Positions 9,358 through 17,604 of a DNA stretch of 40,159 nucleotides are shown here, piece by piece; within the stretch, counting starts at the first letter, position 1; each line of letters begins with the position of its first letter. Position numbers and translations under genes: made by a program. The notes under the pieces are model-generated. The model made no database searches. It had not been told where the DNA came from and saw only the letters and a program-made list of their open reading frames with translations. The stretch comes from Burkholderia sp. Bp9143 (lineage in GTDB: Bacteria; Pseudomonadota; Gammaproteobacteria; Burkholderiales; Burkholderiaceae), in the NCBI RefSeq assembly GCF_003853645.1, contig NZ_QTPO01000066.1, positions 1 to 40,159 on the forward strand. Reading direction: 5' to 3'.

Positions 9358-9809
9358 GTAACCTGCGGTGGAATTTTGTGACCGGTCAGACGGTGAGCCT
9401 CGCGTCGATCTTGTCGGCTCGACGAACCGCGGCCGGAGATGTGTAGCGATGCGCGCTTGGAACGTCACTCGCTGTGGAACCGTCGTCAGCGTTCGATGCG
9501 CGCCTTGGCCCGGCGCGATTGCGGGACCCGTTCGCGGTGCAACAACACAGGACTATGGGGTCTCGGAAAAGGCGCCGTTCCCTTCATTGTTGGTGGTACG
9601 CAGCGACAGTATCGATATCTCACGCAGGCCGCGTTCGCCGACGATTCAGTGCGCGACATTTGTATCGACCTGCCGCGACGTTCGGGCCTTCCGCCCGCCT
9701 GGTACATCGCTAGTTTGCGTCGGTGTCAAAACCCAATGACCGAAACGCCGGAACGATTTCGCCACGGCTCAGTTGCGACTTGCCATCAACGACGACCTTC
9801 CTGGTGTCC
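9358..9809. other. Non-coding stretch, no gene seen
   Basis: About 450 bases between the terminator and the DUF3331-like gene. Open frames exist on both strands, but their translations are rich in Arg, Cys and Trp, show no recognisable motif and contradict each other; I see no supported gene. Confidence 0.5.
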
Positions 9810-10112
9810 TCATGTTTCGGCACTTTTTGACGTGACCGATTCAGGGAAAAGTCCGGCAACCGCTGACGCAAGAATCATTCGATCGTGATTGATGGGCACA
9901 TGCGAGCGCTGTGTCCGCGGACGAAATACGGAATCCCCCGGCCGTATCGACGCACCGGAAAGCATGCAGACCGACTCCGTGTGCGCAAGACCGACCCGCC
10001 AGACCTGGTCCGCATAGCGCCCCATGCAAGGATTGCTCCAGCTGATGCTGATCATCGTTGGTGACAGTTGCTCCACGATAGAGATATACAGGGACGATCG
10101 GTCGTTATCCAT
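9810..10112 (-). CDS. Small DUF3331-like protein
   Basis: A 100-residue protein resembling the DUF3331 family of small Burkholderia proteins. The recognisable core is SIVEQLSPTMISISWSNP followed by QVWRVGLAHTESVCMLSGASIRPGDSVFRPR and NHDRMILASAV. Function is unknown. It has no signal peptide or membrane segment. It is transcribed away from the mocR gene that begins 250 bp to the right, so the two could share a divergent promoter region. The family call comes from remembered pattern, not from a search. Confidence 0.6.
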   Translation of the reverse strand: MDNDRSSLYISIVEQLSPTMISISWSNPCMGRYADQVWRVGLAHTESVCMLSGASIRPGDSVFRPRTQRSHVPINHDRMILASAVAGLFPESVTSKSAET

Positions 10113-10323
10113 GGCGGAAGGCTCATCAACCTAATCTGGTCAGCAACGCGGGATACGCATCGAGTAAATGGATCGCACTGAAATCGTCGCCAGCCAGGTC
10201 ATCGCCGATCCGGCTGCGCCAACAACTTTCGGCATCGAAAAATGGCTCTTCTCTAGTGATCTGCACCCCTTACATTCTCGGCCACGATTGTGCGAAGATT
10301 TTGTGCGATTGATGGCACAAATA

Positions 10324-10360
10324 GAAGAACCAAGATGTCCCACTTTTGTGTGTACCAAGA
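10324..10360 (+). promoter_or_regulatory. MocR-type direct-repeat operator, site 1 (mocR leader)
   Basis: ACCAAGA at 10329-10335 is repeated at 10354-10360, start-to-start 25 bp. The whole 37-base block begins GAAGA and has GTGTGT before the second half-site. It ends two bases before the proposed mocR ATG. Matching blocks with the same 25-bp spacing occur at 20212-20248 and 21961-21997. The position suggests negative autoregulation. Confidence 0.65.
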
Positions 10361-10362
10361 GC

Positions 10363-11784
10363 ATGATTCCAGACCTTCAAATTCAGATTGACCGGACGGC
10401 GAAGCTATCCCTCGCCGAGCAAATCCGCGTCAGCATTAGCAGAGCCATAGAATCGGGTTTGCTTGCTCCGGGCACGCGGCTTCCGTCTTGGCAGGACCTG
10501 GCGGCGCAGCTCGGTGTGGCGCGCGGTACTGTTCAAACCGCATACGAACGCCTATCCGATGCGCAAATGATCGAAACATTTGGAGCAAGAGGTACCCGCG
10601 TTGCGCCACGGCCCAGCGTCATCGTGACTCGACCCAAAGTGCCGCAGGTCGGTGCGTTCATGAAGGCTTATGATGAGATGAACGCAGGGCCTGCAATCTT
10701 TCAGCTAGGCGTTCCGGCGTTTGAAGGCCTGCCCGAGAAGCTCTTTTCCCGTTCTCGCTCCTCTAACCTGTTGAAAGCAGGTTCCTTGTCGTCCCTGCTC
10801 TATCCGGATCCCCGAGGCGAGCTGGAGTTGCGAACCGAAATCGCAGCCAACCTTGCGATCACTCGAAACTATCACTGCCACCCAGAGCAGGTGTTCATCA
10901 CGTCGGGGTACGTCTCCGGGTTGGGCTCGGCACTTCGCGTGCTCGGCCTGGACGGCGAGAAAGTCTGGATGGAAGAGCCCGGCTTCATGGTCACGCGCAA
11001 AGCGCTGGAGCTTGCTCGCCTGAAAATCGTGCCGGTTCCGGTGGATGCAGATGGACTCAACGTTGACTACGGGATCGCGCAGGCGCCTGACGCTGCATTG
11101 GCGGTCGTGACGCCCGGTCAACAGGCCCCGCTGGGAGCGACCCTCTCATTGAGACGGCGTCTTCAGTTGCTCGAGTGGGCACGCTCAAGCCATGCGTGGA
11201 TCATCGAAGACGACTACCTCGGCGAGTTGCAGCTCCAGGGCCGCCCAGCACCCGCGATGGCCTCTTTGGACGAAGGAAAACGGGTCATCCAGATCGGCTC
11301 CTTCAGCAAGACCATTAGCCCGGCCCTGCGACTCGGATTTGTTGTGGCACCTATCGAACTGATCAACGCCTTTTCCGAAGTCACCGCGACGCTGGCTCCT
11401 GCGCCGTCACCTGTCATCCAACTTGCGACAGCCGAATTCATGCGTCGCGGTCACTACATCCGACGCGTGCGCCGCCTCAAGCGCCTTTATTCTGCACAGC
11501 GTGACGCGCTGTGCGAACAGTTGCGAATGCGCGATGCAGAATGGATCAATGCCGGTCTGTCAGTGCTTCTCAGACTTCCGGATGGCGCGCCGGATGCACT
11601 GATCGTGAAGGAAGCGATGACCGTTGGTATTGCACCATCCCCGCTGTCCGCGTGGTTCGCGACGCCGTCATGGACAAGACCTGGCCTGCTGCTCAGTGTG
11701 GCAACCGCGCCGGAACAACATGTCGCGCCATCGTGCCGCCGACTGTTCGAGATCATCGAAAGATATTGCGGTAAGGCGCGGTAA
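10363..11784 (+). CDS. MocR-type transcriptional regulator (GntR HTH + aminotransferase fold)
   Basis: A 473-residue PLP-dependent-type regulator. Residues 1-75 form a GntR winged helix-turn-helix (SLAEQIRVSISRAIESGLLAPGTRLPS, LAAQLGVARGTVQTAYERL). A fold-type I aminotransferase domain fills the rest, with IIEDDYLGEL and the PLP-lysine motif GSFSKTISPALRLGF (Lys316). MocR proteins usually bind directly repeated sites and sense PLP or amine ligands. The in-frame TTG/ATG extension upstream to 10168 is rejected because the HTH domain begins at MIPDLQIQIDR. A 37-bp direct-repeat site abuts the start. The same site precedes the damaged cupin and SDR genes 10-11 kb away, so these are its likely targets. 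It converges with the DUF417 gene. Confidence 0.9.
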   Translation: MIPDLQIQIDRTAKLSLAEQIRVSISRAIESGLLAPGTRLPSWQDLAAQLGVARGTVQTAYERLSDAQMIETFGARGTRVAPRPSVIVTRPKVPQVGAFMKAYDEMNAGPAIFQLGVPAFEGLPEKLFSRSRSSNLLKAGSLSSLLYPDPRGELELRTEIAANLAITRNYHCHPEQVFITSGYVSGLGSALRVLGLDGEKVWMEEPGFMVTRKALELARLKIVPVPVDADGLNVDYGIAQAPDAALAVVTPGQQAPLGATLSLRRRLQLLEWARSSHAWIIEDDYLGELQLQGRPAPAMASLDEGKRVIQIGSFSKTISPALRLGFVVAPIELINAFSEVTATLAPAPSPVIQLATAEFMRRGHYIRRVRRLKRLYSAQRDALCEQLRMRDAEWINAGLSVLLRLPDGAPDALIVKEAMTVGIAPSPLSAWFATPSWTRPGLLLSVATAPEQHVAPSCRRLFEIIERYCGKAR

Positions 11785-11896
11785 AGGAACGGGGCGGCGC
11801 ACGGCGTACTCTATACGGTCCGCGCGCGCCGACCGCCGCCGCAATCCGGTCTTCTATCGCATGTCGCCCTGCTCTGAATACTGCTGGGCGAACCAC

Positions 11897-12403
11897 TCAC
11901 GGCTTGTCGGTATCGGGCCCACCGCTTTGTATCGACCCGACGAGAAGACAAAGCGACGCTGCGAGCAGAACGAGATCCTTGAGAAGGAACTGGCCAGGCA
12001 GTGCCGAAATGGCCGGGAAGCCCCCCGCCGTCGCTTGCGCTACGCCGGGCGTGCTCAAGAAGAAGGTGAGCGTGATCACATAGGTCGCGGCCGACATCAC
12101 CGCTCCCAATGCGGAGAAAACGGGTTGGAAGGCGCCGGCAATCAGCGCTGTGGCAGTCGACAACTCCAGCACGCCTATCACGTCGCTTGCACCTTGAACG
12201 CCGAACAGCGTGTTCAGCCAGCTCATTATCGGACTGTTGACGATGAACGGCGCGATGCCGTTGGCTTCGTACGCAGTGAACTTCATACCACCGAACCACA
12301 GGAAGATGACGACCAGCGTCCATCGGAGTAGCGCAAGAAGCGAGAGCGATCGAACACCCTTTTCAGCGATTTGCAGACGAATCTGATTTGCACGAATGGT
12401 CAT
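11897..12403 (-). CDS. DUF417 membrane protein (YkgB/RclC-like)
   Basis: A 168-residue inner-membrane protein with about four hydrophobic segments (LALLRWTLVVIFLWFGGMKF, GVLELSTATALIAG, SALGAVMSAATYVITLTFFL, LLKDLVLLAASLCLLVG). KFTAYEANGIAPFIVNSPIMSW and FLLSTPGV-like wording match DUF417, the family of E. coli YkgB and RclC. RclC is part of the reactive-chlorine resistance locus controlled by RclR, and an RclR-like regulator lies just upstream here, which supports a role in oxidant defence. Start chosen at MTIRANQ (12403); the frame happens to stay open further upstream, but that sequence is the shadow of another small gene. Confidence 0.88.
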   Translation of the reverse strand: MTIRANQIRLQIAEKGVRSLSLLALLRWTLVVIFLWFGGMKFTAYEANGIAPFIVNSPIMSWLNTLFGVQGASDVIGVLELSTATALIAGAFQPVFSALGAVMSAATYVITLTFFLSTPGVAQATAGGFPAISALPGQFLLKDLVLLAASLCLLVGSIQSGGPDTDKP

Positions 12404-12582
12404 CTTTAATATCCGATTAAAGTGAGATCTGACTACGTTCAGGAGAAAATCCCCGTGTTGCCGATCGAGCCGCCAGACGTTTCCGGCGTTCCCGACAACA
12501 GGAGCAGCGCAGCGTCGCATCTTGAGCTGCAGCGCGAATTTGGATCGGCGTTGCCACGCTTCTCCGACCCTGTGGAACTGCT

Positions 12583-12843
12583 CTACGGGTGAAAAGCCGG
12601 CAACGTACCGTTGAGACGCTTGAAGATGCGGGTGATGACGGCGATCGCGATAGTCAGCGTGATGTCCGTCAGGCTGACCGAAGCCGCTCCACCCGCAACG
12701 CTTAGTACTTCGACTAAATTGGCAGTGACAAGATTGCGCAACTCTGCGGATGCGTTCGCTACCCGTCCAGTGGCGAACTTGCTGGCCCGCGCGCCGATCT
12801 CTGCGGCGACCGACTTGATGGCGGGAATGGCGAAGCGGTTCAT
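12583..12843 (-). CDS. Small protein, possibly degenerate AhpD/carboxymuconolactone-decarboxylase-like
   Basis: An 86-residue frame starting MNRFAIPAIKSVAAEIGARASKF. The stretch GRVANASAELRNLVTANLVEVLSVAGGAASVSLTDI reads like the N-terminal half of AhpD-like proteins (GRVPN-type, LAEVLSVAGGAASGSL-type). It stops before the CxxC catalytic motif and ends in unrelated residues, so it looks truncated or decayed. It is the first frame after promoter element copy 1 (12851-12948) and lies 179 bp upstream of the DUF417 gene in the same direction. Its function as a real gene is doubtful. Confidence 0.4.
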   Translation of the reverse strand: MNRFAIPAIKSVAAEIGARASKFATGRVANASAELRNLVTANLVEVLSVAGGAASVSLTDITLTIAIAVITRIFKRLNGTLPAFHP

Positions 12844-12850
12844 GGCGTGA

Positions 12851-12948
12851 CTCGTTCATCAGTGCGCTAGGAGTCTCCACTTTAGAGTCCCCGGATACTG
12901 ACTTCGAGACTACGTTTCCTCAATAAAATGCCCGAAAGGATCAAACGC
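12851..12948 (-). repeat. AraC-associated promoter element, copy 1
   Basis: About 98 bp that match 18331-18428 without gaps, with roughly ten differences by eye. Read on the minus strand it contains AGTCTCGAA (12903-12911), 17 bases, then CTAAAGTGGA (12876-12885), ending about 32 bp before the small gene at 12843. It lies between an RclR-like AraC gene and that gene. The conserved blocks could be an activator site with a weak -35 and a -10. Confidence 0.7.
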
Positions 12949-12990
12949 CAAAGCCGTTCGTTCAGCGCCGCACAGCGAGGGCGAAGCGCG

Positions 12991-13947
12991 CTATTCGGCT
13001 TCGTTCGCGAGACGCCGCCACTGCCCCGGCGTCATCCCCATCTTGTCGGTGAATACACGCCGGAATGCCGCGACGGATCGATACCCGATGAATTCCGCCA
13101 CGGCCTCGGTGCTCACCGCCGGTTTCTTCAGTTCGTTGGCGGCCAGAGTCATCCGGATATCGGTGAGCAGTTCAGTTGCAGAACGTCCGAGCTTGTCCTG
13201 GAAGTGCCGCATGAAGGTCGCGCGCGACATGTTGCACAGGTCGGCCAACTCGGGCAGGCTCCACGGTCGCGCCGGGTCGGAGAACATCGCCGAAATGGCC
13301 GGGGCCAGTCGCGGATGGCCGGCGAGCGCGAGCAGTCCCGCCGGAGCTCGCCCGGACTCGCTCGCCGCGCGTAGTACTAGCGTGAACAGCGCCGAGGTCA
13401 GCGCGTTGAGAATCGCGTATCCACCCGGCTTTTCGCCGACCGACTCCATGCGCATCAGCCCGACGAGACTCGCCAGCTGATTCGACGCAGAGCCGATGTC
13501 GTCCTGGCCACCGCCGTCCACGGAGCGTACTGTCAGCGTCGTCGGCAAGTACCCGCGAATCAGCCGATCATGCGGTGGTCTGATGAAAAACCGCCCGCAT
13601 AACATGTCCAAACGTTCGCCCGAGCCGTCGTTTTCGCTGAGCATCCATCCCGCGGAACCTTGGCGATTGTAGGTACGACCGGGCGTATGCCCGCTGCCAT
13701 CGTGCAGCACGTGTGCCGCCCCGTGAGGTAACAATACGATGTCCCCACTCACCAGCTCCCTGACGGTCCCCGTACCGGTATCCTCGAGAACAGCGCGTCC
13801 TTCAAGCACGACGTGATACGGGATCTCGTGCGCGGCGGATGGACCCCAGGCCACATGCCATGGCGCGCCATAGGCGCACCGCACCTCCACCCGGCCGGTG
13901 ACGGTGATCATTTGCAGCAAACGGCTCAGCCAGTCGATTTCGGACAT
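12991..13947 (-). CDS. RclR-like AraC-family regulator, copy 1 (cupin_6 + HTH)
   Basis: A 318-residue activator-type regulator. The N-terminal cupin domain (DIVLLPHGAAHVLHDG) belongs to the cupin_6 AraC group that includes E. coli RclR; the C-terminus has two HTH motifs (LPELADLCNMSRATFMRHF; STEAVAEFIGYRSVAAFRRVF). RclR is activated by oxidation of two cysteines; here Cys24 in VEVRCAYG and Cys117 in DMLCGRFF stand at the equivalent positions, so oxidant sensing is likely. I use the ATG at 13947 by analogy with RclR length; 13974 is an alternative. Its paralogue at 18625-19581 has the same length. Promoter element copy 1 lies directly downstream, before the DUF417 module. Confidence 0.88.
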   Translation of the reverse strand: MSEIDWLSRLLQMITVTGRVEVRCAYGAPWHVAWGPSAAHEIPYHVVLEGRAVLEDTGTGTVRELVSGDIVLLPHGAAHVLHDGSGHTPGRTYNRQGSAGWMLSENDGSGERLDMLCGRFFIRPPHDRLIRGYLPTTLTVRSVDGGGQDDIGSASNQLASLVGLMRMESVGEKPGGYAILNALTSALFTLVLRAASESGRAPAGLLALAGHPRLAPAISAMFSDPARPWSLPELADLCNMSRATFMRHFQDKLGRSATELLTDIRMTLAANELKKPAVSTEAVAEFIGYRSVAAFRRVFTDKMGMTPGQWRRLANEAE

Positions 13948-14162
13948 GGGATATCGCAAACTGGAAGCGTCCATGCATTTTATTGCGGTTTCGTGCCTAT
14001 CATAAGCGCCGCCGGACCTCGTTGCTGGAGCCGATCCGGCGCGCCGCACTCGGACGGACCCTGGAACGGATTTTCTCGCTGACGGCGACTCCCTCAACGA
14101 TGTCTCGTCGCGGGATCGCAGTTCAACCTCGCCCCTTCGGTGAACGAACTTACACCGTTTTC

Positions 14163-15371
14163 TCAGACAAATCGTTTCCGGTACTGGACGAAATCCGATC
14201 GATCAGCGACGCGGTCGTAAAGCTGCATGGCATTTTGGTTGGTTCCCTGTGTAAGCCAGTACACGCGCGGTACCTCGCGAAGTCTCGCTTCGGCATAGAC
14301 ATGTTCGATCAGTGCGCGGCCTGCTCCACCGCCGCGCGCGTGGTCCGCAACGAACAGATCCTGAAGATAGCAGTAGTCTTGGGTCGTCCACGTCGATCGG
14401 TGATACAGCCAATGCACGAGCCCCAATGCCTGTTCGCCCGCCACTGCAAGCGCTGCATGCATCGGCTCCGACGGATCCATGAAGCGCGCCCACGTCGAGC
14501 ACGTCCCGGATTCAGGAATATCGACGTCGTAAAAGCGCTGGTAGCCTTTCCACAACGGATACCAGGCGTCGAAATCGCCGTGAGCGACCGGCTTGATTTC
14601 GACGCGTTGCAGCGAATCCGCACGATCGCGCGAACGGCGCACCCACGCATCCAGGCCGATAAGGCCGACACGCGCTTCGCGTGACGGCACCAGCGAATCT
14701 TGCTGGAGCCGTCCGCCGAAATATCGCGCGTCCGGGTCCTTCACAACGCTGCGCCGGTCGCGGACCGCCTTCAAATAGCGGGCGACGATGTCGTCGAACG
14801 GCGCACGCTCCGGGCCGGCGATCTCGACGATCTCGTTCCGCGGCGTCGCGAGCGCCACTTCCGCTACGATGGCGGCAACGTCGTCGGCCGCGATCGGTTG
14901 AAGCAGCGCCGGCGGCAGCCTGACGAGATCGCCGTCCGTATGCGCGTCGGCGATGCTGCGCAGGAACTCGTGGAACTGCGTCGATCGGACGATCGTATAG
15001 GGGATGCCGGATTCCTCGATCAGTTTCTCTTGGGCGGCCTTCGCACGGTAATAGCCTTGGTCTGGTACGCGGTCGGTGCCGACGACGGACAGCACGACAT
15101 GGTGCCGAACGCCCGCGGCCGCTTCCGCCGCGAGCAGATTGCGGCCGGCGGTCTCGAAGAATTCCAGCACCGCCAGGGCGTCGGACGAGCGTGCATCGGA
15201 CAGGTCGATCACCACGTGCGCGCCGGCGACGGCTTCGTCGAGCCCTTCGCCGGTGAACACGTCGACGCCGCGTTTGCGCGACACGGCGACCACCTCGTGA
15301 CCGCTTCCGTGCAGAACGGCAACCGTCTTCGCTCCGATCAGGCCGCTACCGCCGATCACGACAATCTTCAT
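14163..15371 (-). CDS. NmrA-like NAD(P)-binding protein fused to GNAT acetyltransferase
   Basis: A 402-residue two-domain protein. Residues 1 to about 245 are an atypical SDR/NmrA domain: Rossmann MKIVVIGGSGLIGAKTV, HHVVLSVVGTDRVPDQGYYRAKAAQE, IPYTIVRSTQFHEF. From about residue 255 comes a complete GNAT domain: VEIKPVAHGDFDAWYPLWKGY, YLQDLFVADHARGGGAGRALIEHV (acetyl-CoA loop) and ending in YDRVADRSDFVQYRKRF. The frame is continuous through the junction, so this looks like a real fusion and not two overlapping genes. It is the last gene of the nitroreductase-GST-azoreductase cluster, 16 bp after azoR. Substrates are unknown; a role in handling electrophiles or antibiotics is inference from context. 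Confidence 0.85.
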   Translation of the reverse strand: MKIVVIGGSGLIGAKTVAVLHGSGHEVVAVSRKRGVDVFTGEGLDEAVAGAHVVIDLSDARSSDALAVLEFFETAGRNLLAAEAAAGVRHHVVLSVVGTDRVPDQGYYRAKAAQEKLIEESGIPYTIVRSTQFHEFLRSIADAHTDGDLVRLPPALLQPIAADDVAAIVAEVALATPRNEIVEIAGPERAPFDDIVARYLKAVRDRRSVVKDPDARYFGGRLQQDSLVPSREARVGLIGLDAWVRRSRDRADSLQRVEIKPVAHGDFDAWYPLWKGYQRFYDVDIPESGTCSTWARFMDPSEPMHAALAVAGEQALGLVHWLYHRSTWTTQDYCYLQDLFVADHARGGGAGRALIEHVYAEARLREVPRVYWLTQGTNQNAMQLYDRVADRSDFVQYRKRFV

Positions 15372-15387
15372 GATTTACGCTCCGTGG

Positions 15388-16014
15388 TCAGCGGTCGCAC
15401 GCGGCCGCCCGGATGACCGAGACGTCGATTGCCGCAAGCGCCTGCTCCATTGCAAATGCGGCCTGATCCGGCGATAGAAACGCGGTGCCCTGCACGGGAA
15501 GGAACTGCAGCGTGTTCAGTCCGATGCAGCCGAACGCCGCCGAAAGGTACGGCGTCAGAAAATCCGGCTGATTCGCGCGCTCGCCGCTGAAGATGCCGCC
15601 GGCGGCGATGCCGATGAACACCGGGCGATCACGCAACAACCCGACCTTCCCGGTCGGCGTCGACTTCATCGTCCGGCCGACGCGCAGCACATGGTCGATC
15701 CACGCCTTGAAGACGGACGGAATAGTGAAGTTGTTCATCGGCGTCCCGATGACGATCACATCGGCCGCCTCGACGTCCTGAATGAGCGTTTCGGACAGTT
15801 CCAGCACGGCCTTCGGCGGGTTTGCCAACGTCTCTGGTGTCGACAGCGCCGTCGCGTAGCCGGACGTCGCGTGCGGCAGCGGAACGGCGCCGAAATCCCG
15901 CCGGCTGATGCTTGCGCCGGGCACGACCTCACGAAGCTTCGCGACGACCGCAGCCGACAGCTGGCGGCTGTGCGATTCCGCACGCGGACTGAAATCAATA
16001 TGGAGGATGTTCAT
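15388..16014 (-). CDS. azoR: FMN-dependent NADH-azoreductase
   Basis: A 208-residue flavodoxin-fold oxidoreductase of the AzoR family (usual length about 200). The FMN-phosphate loop SPRAESHSRQLS is followed by TPMNNFTIPSVFKAWIDHVLRVGRT and the IAAGG loop near residue 137. It reduces quinones and azo compounds by two electrons using NADH and protects against thiol-reactive electrophiles. It starts 22 bp after the GST gene and is followed 16 bp later by the NmrA-GNAT gene, so the three are one transcription unit. The family call is strong. Confidence 0.94.
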   Translation of the reverse strand: MNILHIDFSPRAESHSRQLSAAVVAKLREVVPGASISRRDFGAVPLPHATSGYATALSTPETLANPPKAVLELSETLIQDVEAADVIVIGTPMNNFTIPSVFKAWIDHVLRVGRTMKSTPTGKVGLLRDRPVFIGIAAGGIFSGERANQPDFLTPYLSAAFGCIGLNTLQFLPVQGTAFLSPDQAAFAMEQALAAIDVSVIRAAACDR

Positions 16015-16036
16015 GCGATCGATTCCAATCGTTCCA

Positions 16037-16732
16037 TCAGGCCGCGGCCACTTGCAGCCCGCGTTGCACCGCCGGCCGCGCGAGACCGCGCTCGAGCCAT
16101 GCTTTCACGTGAACAAAGCGGTCGAAACCGACCAGTTCGCGCGCTTCGTAAAAGCCGATCAGGTTGCGCACCCAGCCGAGCATCGACATATCGGCGATGC
16201 TGTAATCGGCGCCCATCACCCAGTCACGTCCCACCAGGCGCTCGTCGAGCACGCCGAGCAGCCGCGCCGATTCCGTCGCGTAGCGGTTCAGCGGACGCTT
16301 GTCTTCATACGTCTTGCCGGCGAACTTGTTGAAGAATCCGACCTGACCGAACATCGGGCCGACACCACCCATCTGCCACATCAGCCACTGCAGGGTTTCG
16401 TACCGCATGTTCGGATCGGTCGACAGGAACTGTCCGGTCTTGTCGGCGAGATAAATCAGGATCGCTCCGGATTCGAAAAGCGCGAGCGGCCGGCCGCCGG
16501 GCCCGTTCGGATCGTAAATCGCCGGGATCTTGCCATTGGGGTTGAGCGCGACGAAGGCCGGGGCGCGATTCTCGTTAGCGAGGATATCGATGCGATGCGC
16601 GTCATACGCAAGGCCCGTCTCTTCCAGCATGATGCCGACCTTCACGCCGTTGGGCGTCGGCAACGAAAAGAGCTGGAGCCGATCGGGATGCCGCGCCGGC
16701 CAGCGCGTGAAAACGGGATGATTGAGTGTCAC
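16037..16732 (-). CDS. Glutathione S-transferase, Nu class (YfcG/YghU-like)
   Basis: A 231-residue GST. The thioredoxin-fold half has SLPTPNGVKVGIMLEETGLAYDAHRIDI and NPNGKIPAI; the ESGAILIYLADKTG motif binds the glutathione gamma-glutamyl group; the helical half has LQWLMWQMGGVGPMFGQ. These are hallmarks of the Nu-class YfcG/YghU disulfide-bond oxidoreductases, which use two glutathiones. The start is GTG at 16732, preceded by AGGAAG with good spacing; no ATG fits. It is in line with azoR (22 bp) and the AhpD-like gene (145 bp upstream). Confidence 0.93.
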   Translation of the reverse strand: MTLNHPVFTRWPARHPDRLQLFSLPTPNGVKVGIMLEETGLAYDAHRIDILANENRAPAFVALNPNGKIPAIYDPNGPGGRPLALFESGAILIYLADKTGQFLSTDPNMRYETLQWLMWQMGGVGPMFGQVGFFNKFAGKTYEDKRPLNRYATESARLLGVLDERLVGRDWVMGADYSIADMSMLGWVRNLIGFYEARELVGFDRFVHVKAWLERGLARPAVQRGLQVAAA

Positions 16733-16877
16733 TTTCTTCTTCCTGCATTTACCGGGTCAAACGCGGGGCCCGGACACGTACCCGACACCATTCGTGGTCG
16801 CATCCGGGCGCTTCGGCGCTAGACCTACATCACGTCAACTCTCCGCGAACGCGCGGAGACGCGTGAGATGACAGTGG

Positions 16878-17426
16878 TCAGATCGAGCCCGCCGGCGGAA
16901 CGGCGGGAAAGTCCTGCTCGGGATCGAACACGTTGTTGAAAAAGTTCGTCAGCGAATACATGGCCACGAGCGCGACGATCTCCATCACGTTCGCATCCGT
17001 GTAGCCGGCGTCGCGAACGGCTTTCAGATCGGCGTCGCCGACTTTTCCGCGCGTTTCGATGACCTTGCGTGCGAACTGGACGGCGGCGTCGCGCTTCGGA
17101 TCGGTCGCGTGCCCCTTGCGGGCAAGAATGATTTCGTCGGTCGGCAGCTTCGCCATATGCTCGGCAGTCATGCTGTGAACCGTCAGGCAGTAGTTGCAGC
17201 CGTTCACCTCGGAAACGGCGAGCCCAATGCTGTCACGCGTCTTCACGTCGAGCGCCTTGCTCAGCGCGCCGAGCAACGTGGCCCATGCATTGAATGCGAT
17301 CGGGCTCTGCGCGAAGCTCGCCATCATGGTCGGCGTGAATCCGATGTTCTTGGTAAACGCAGCGAGCGTCGCCTTCGATTCGGCCGGCACCTGTTCCGGC
17401 GTGAGCACTGTAGTCCTTGTCATCAT
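16878..17426 (-). CDS. Carboxymuconolactone decarboxylase family protein (AhpD-like peroxidase)
   Basis: A 182-residue AhpD-fold protein. The catalytic pattern CxxCxxxH is present as Cys77, Cys80 and His84 in NGCNYCLTVHS, which points to thiol peroxidase/disulfide reductase activity and not to a true decarboxylase. It ends in NFFNNVFDPEQDFP, common in uncharacterised peroxidase-related members. Two ATGs are adjacent (17426 and 17423); GGAGATT favours the second by spacing. It lies between nitroreductase (178-bp gap) and GST (145-bp gap), transcribed the same way, and fits an oxidant/electrophile defence unit. Confidence 0.92.
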   Translation of the reverse strand: MMTRTTVLTPEQVPAESKATLAAFTKNIGFTPTMMASFAQSPIAFNAWATLLGALSKALDVKTRDSIGLAVSEVNGCNYCLTVHSMTAEHMAKLPTDEIILARKGHATDPKRDAAVQFARKVIETRGKVGDADLKAVRDAGYTDANVMEIVALVAMYSLTNFFNNVFDPEQDFPAVPPAGSI

Positions 17427-17604
17427 AATCTCCGTGAATGACTGGTATCACTGATCGAGGAAAGCCCGTGCAGGCGCCATCCGTCGGGTTGCTTCGTCCC
17501 CGGGGCCCGGGTCGAAATGGGTTTTCGAGCGGGAAGTACGCTGCGATTGACGCGCGCCGGACACCCGCTCGGTCGTCCGGTACGGTCGCCACCGTGGCGG
17601 CCGC

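Noticed and set aside
10168..10362. 65-codon N-terminal extension of the MocR gene
   Set aside because: The extension has no family similarity, includes the direct-repeat operator and precedes a normal GntR-type start at 10363.
12404..12880. Upstream extension of the DUF417 frame by 159 codons
   Set aside because: No family similarity before MTIRANQ, and it covers another small frame and part of the promoter element; the openness is due to base composition.
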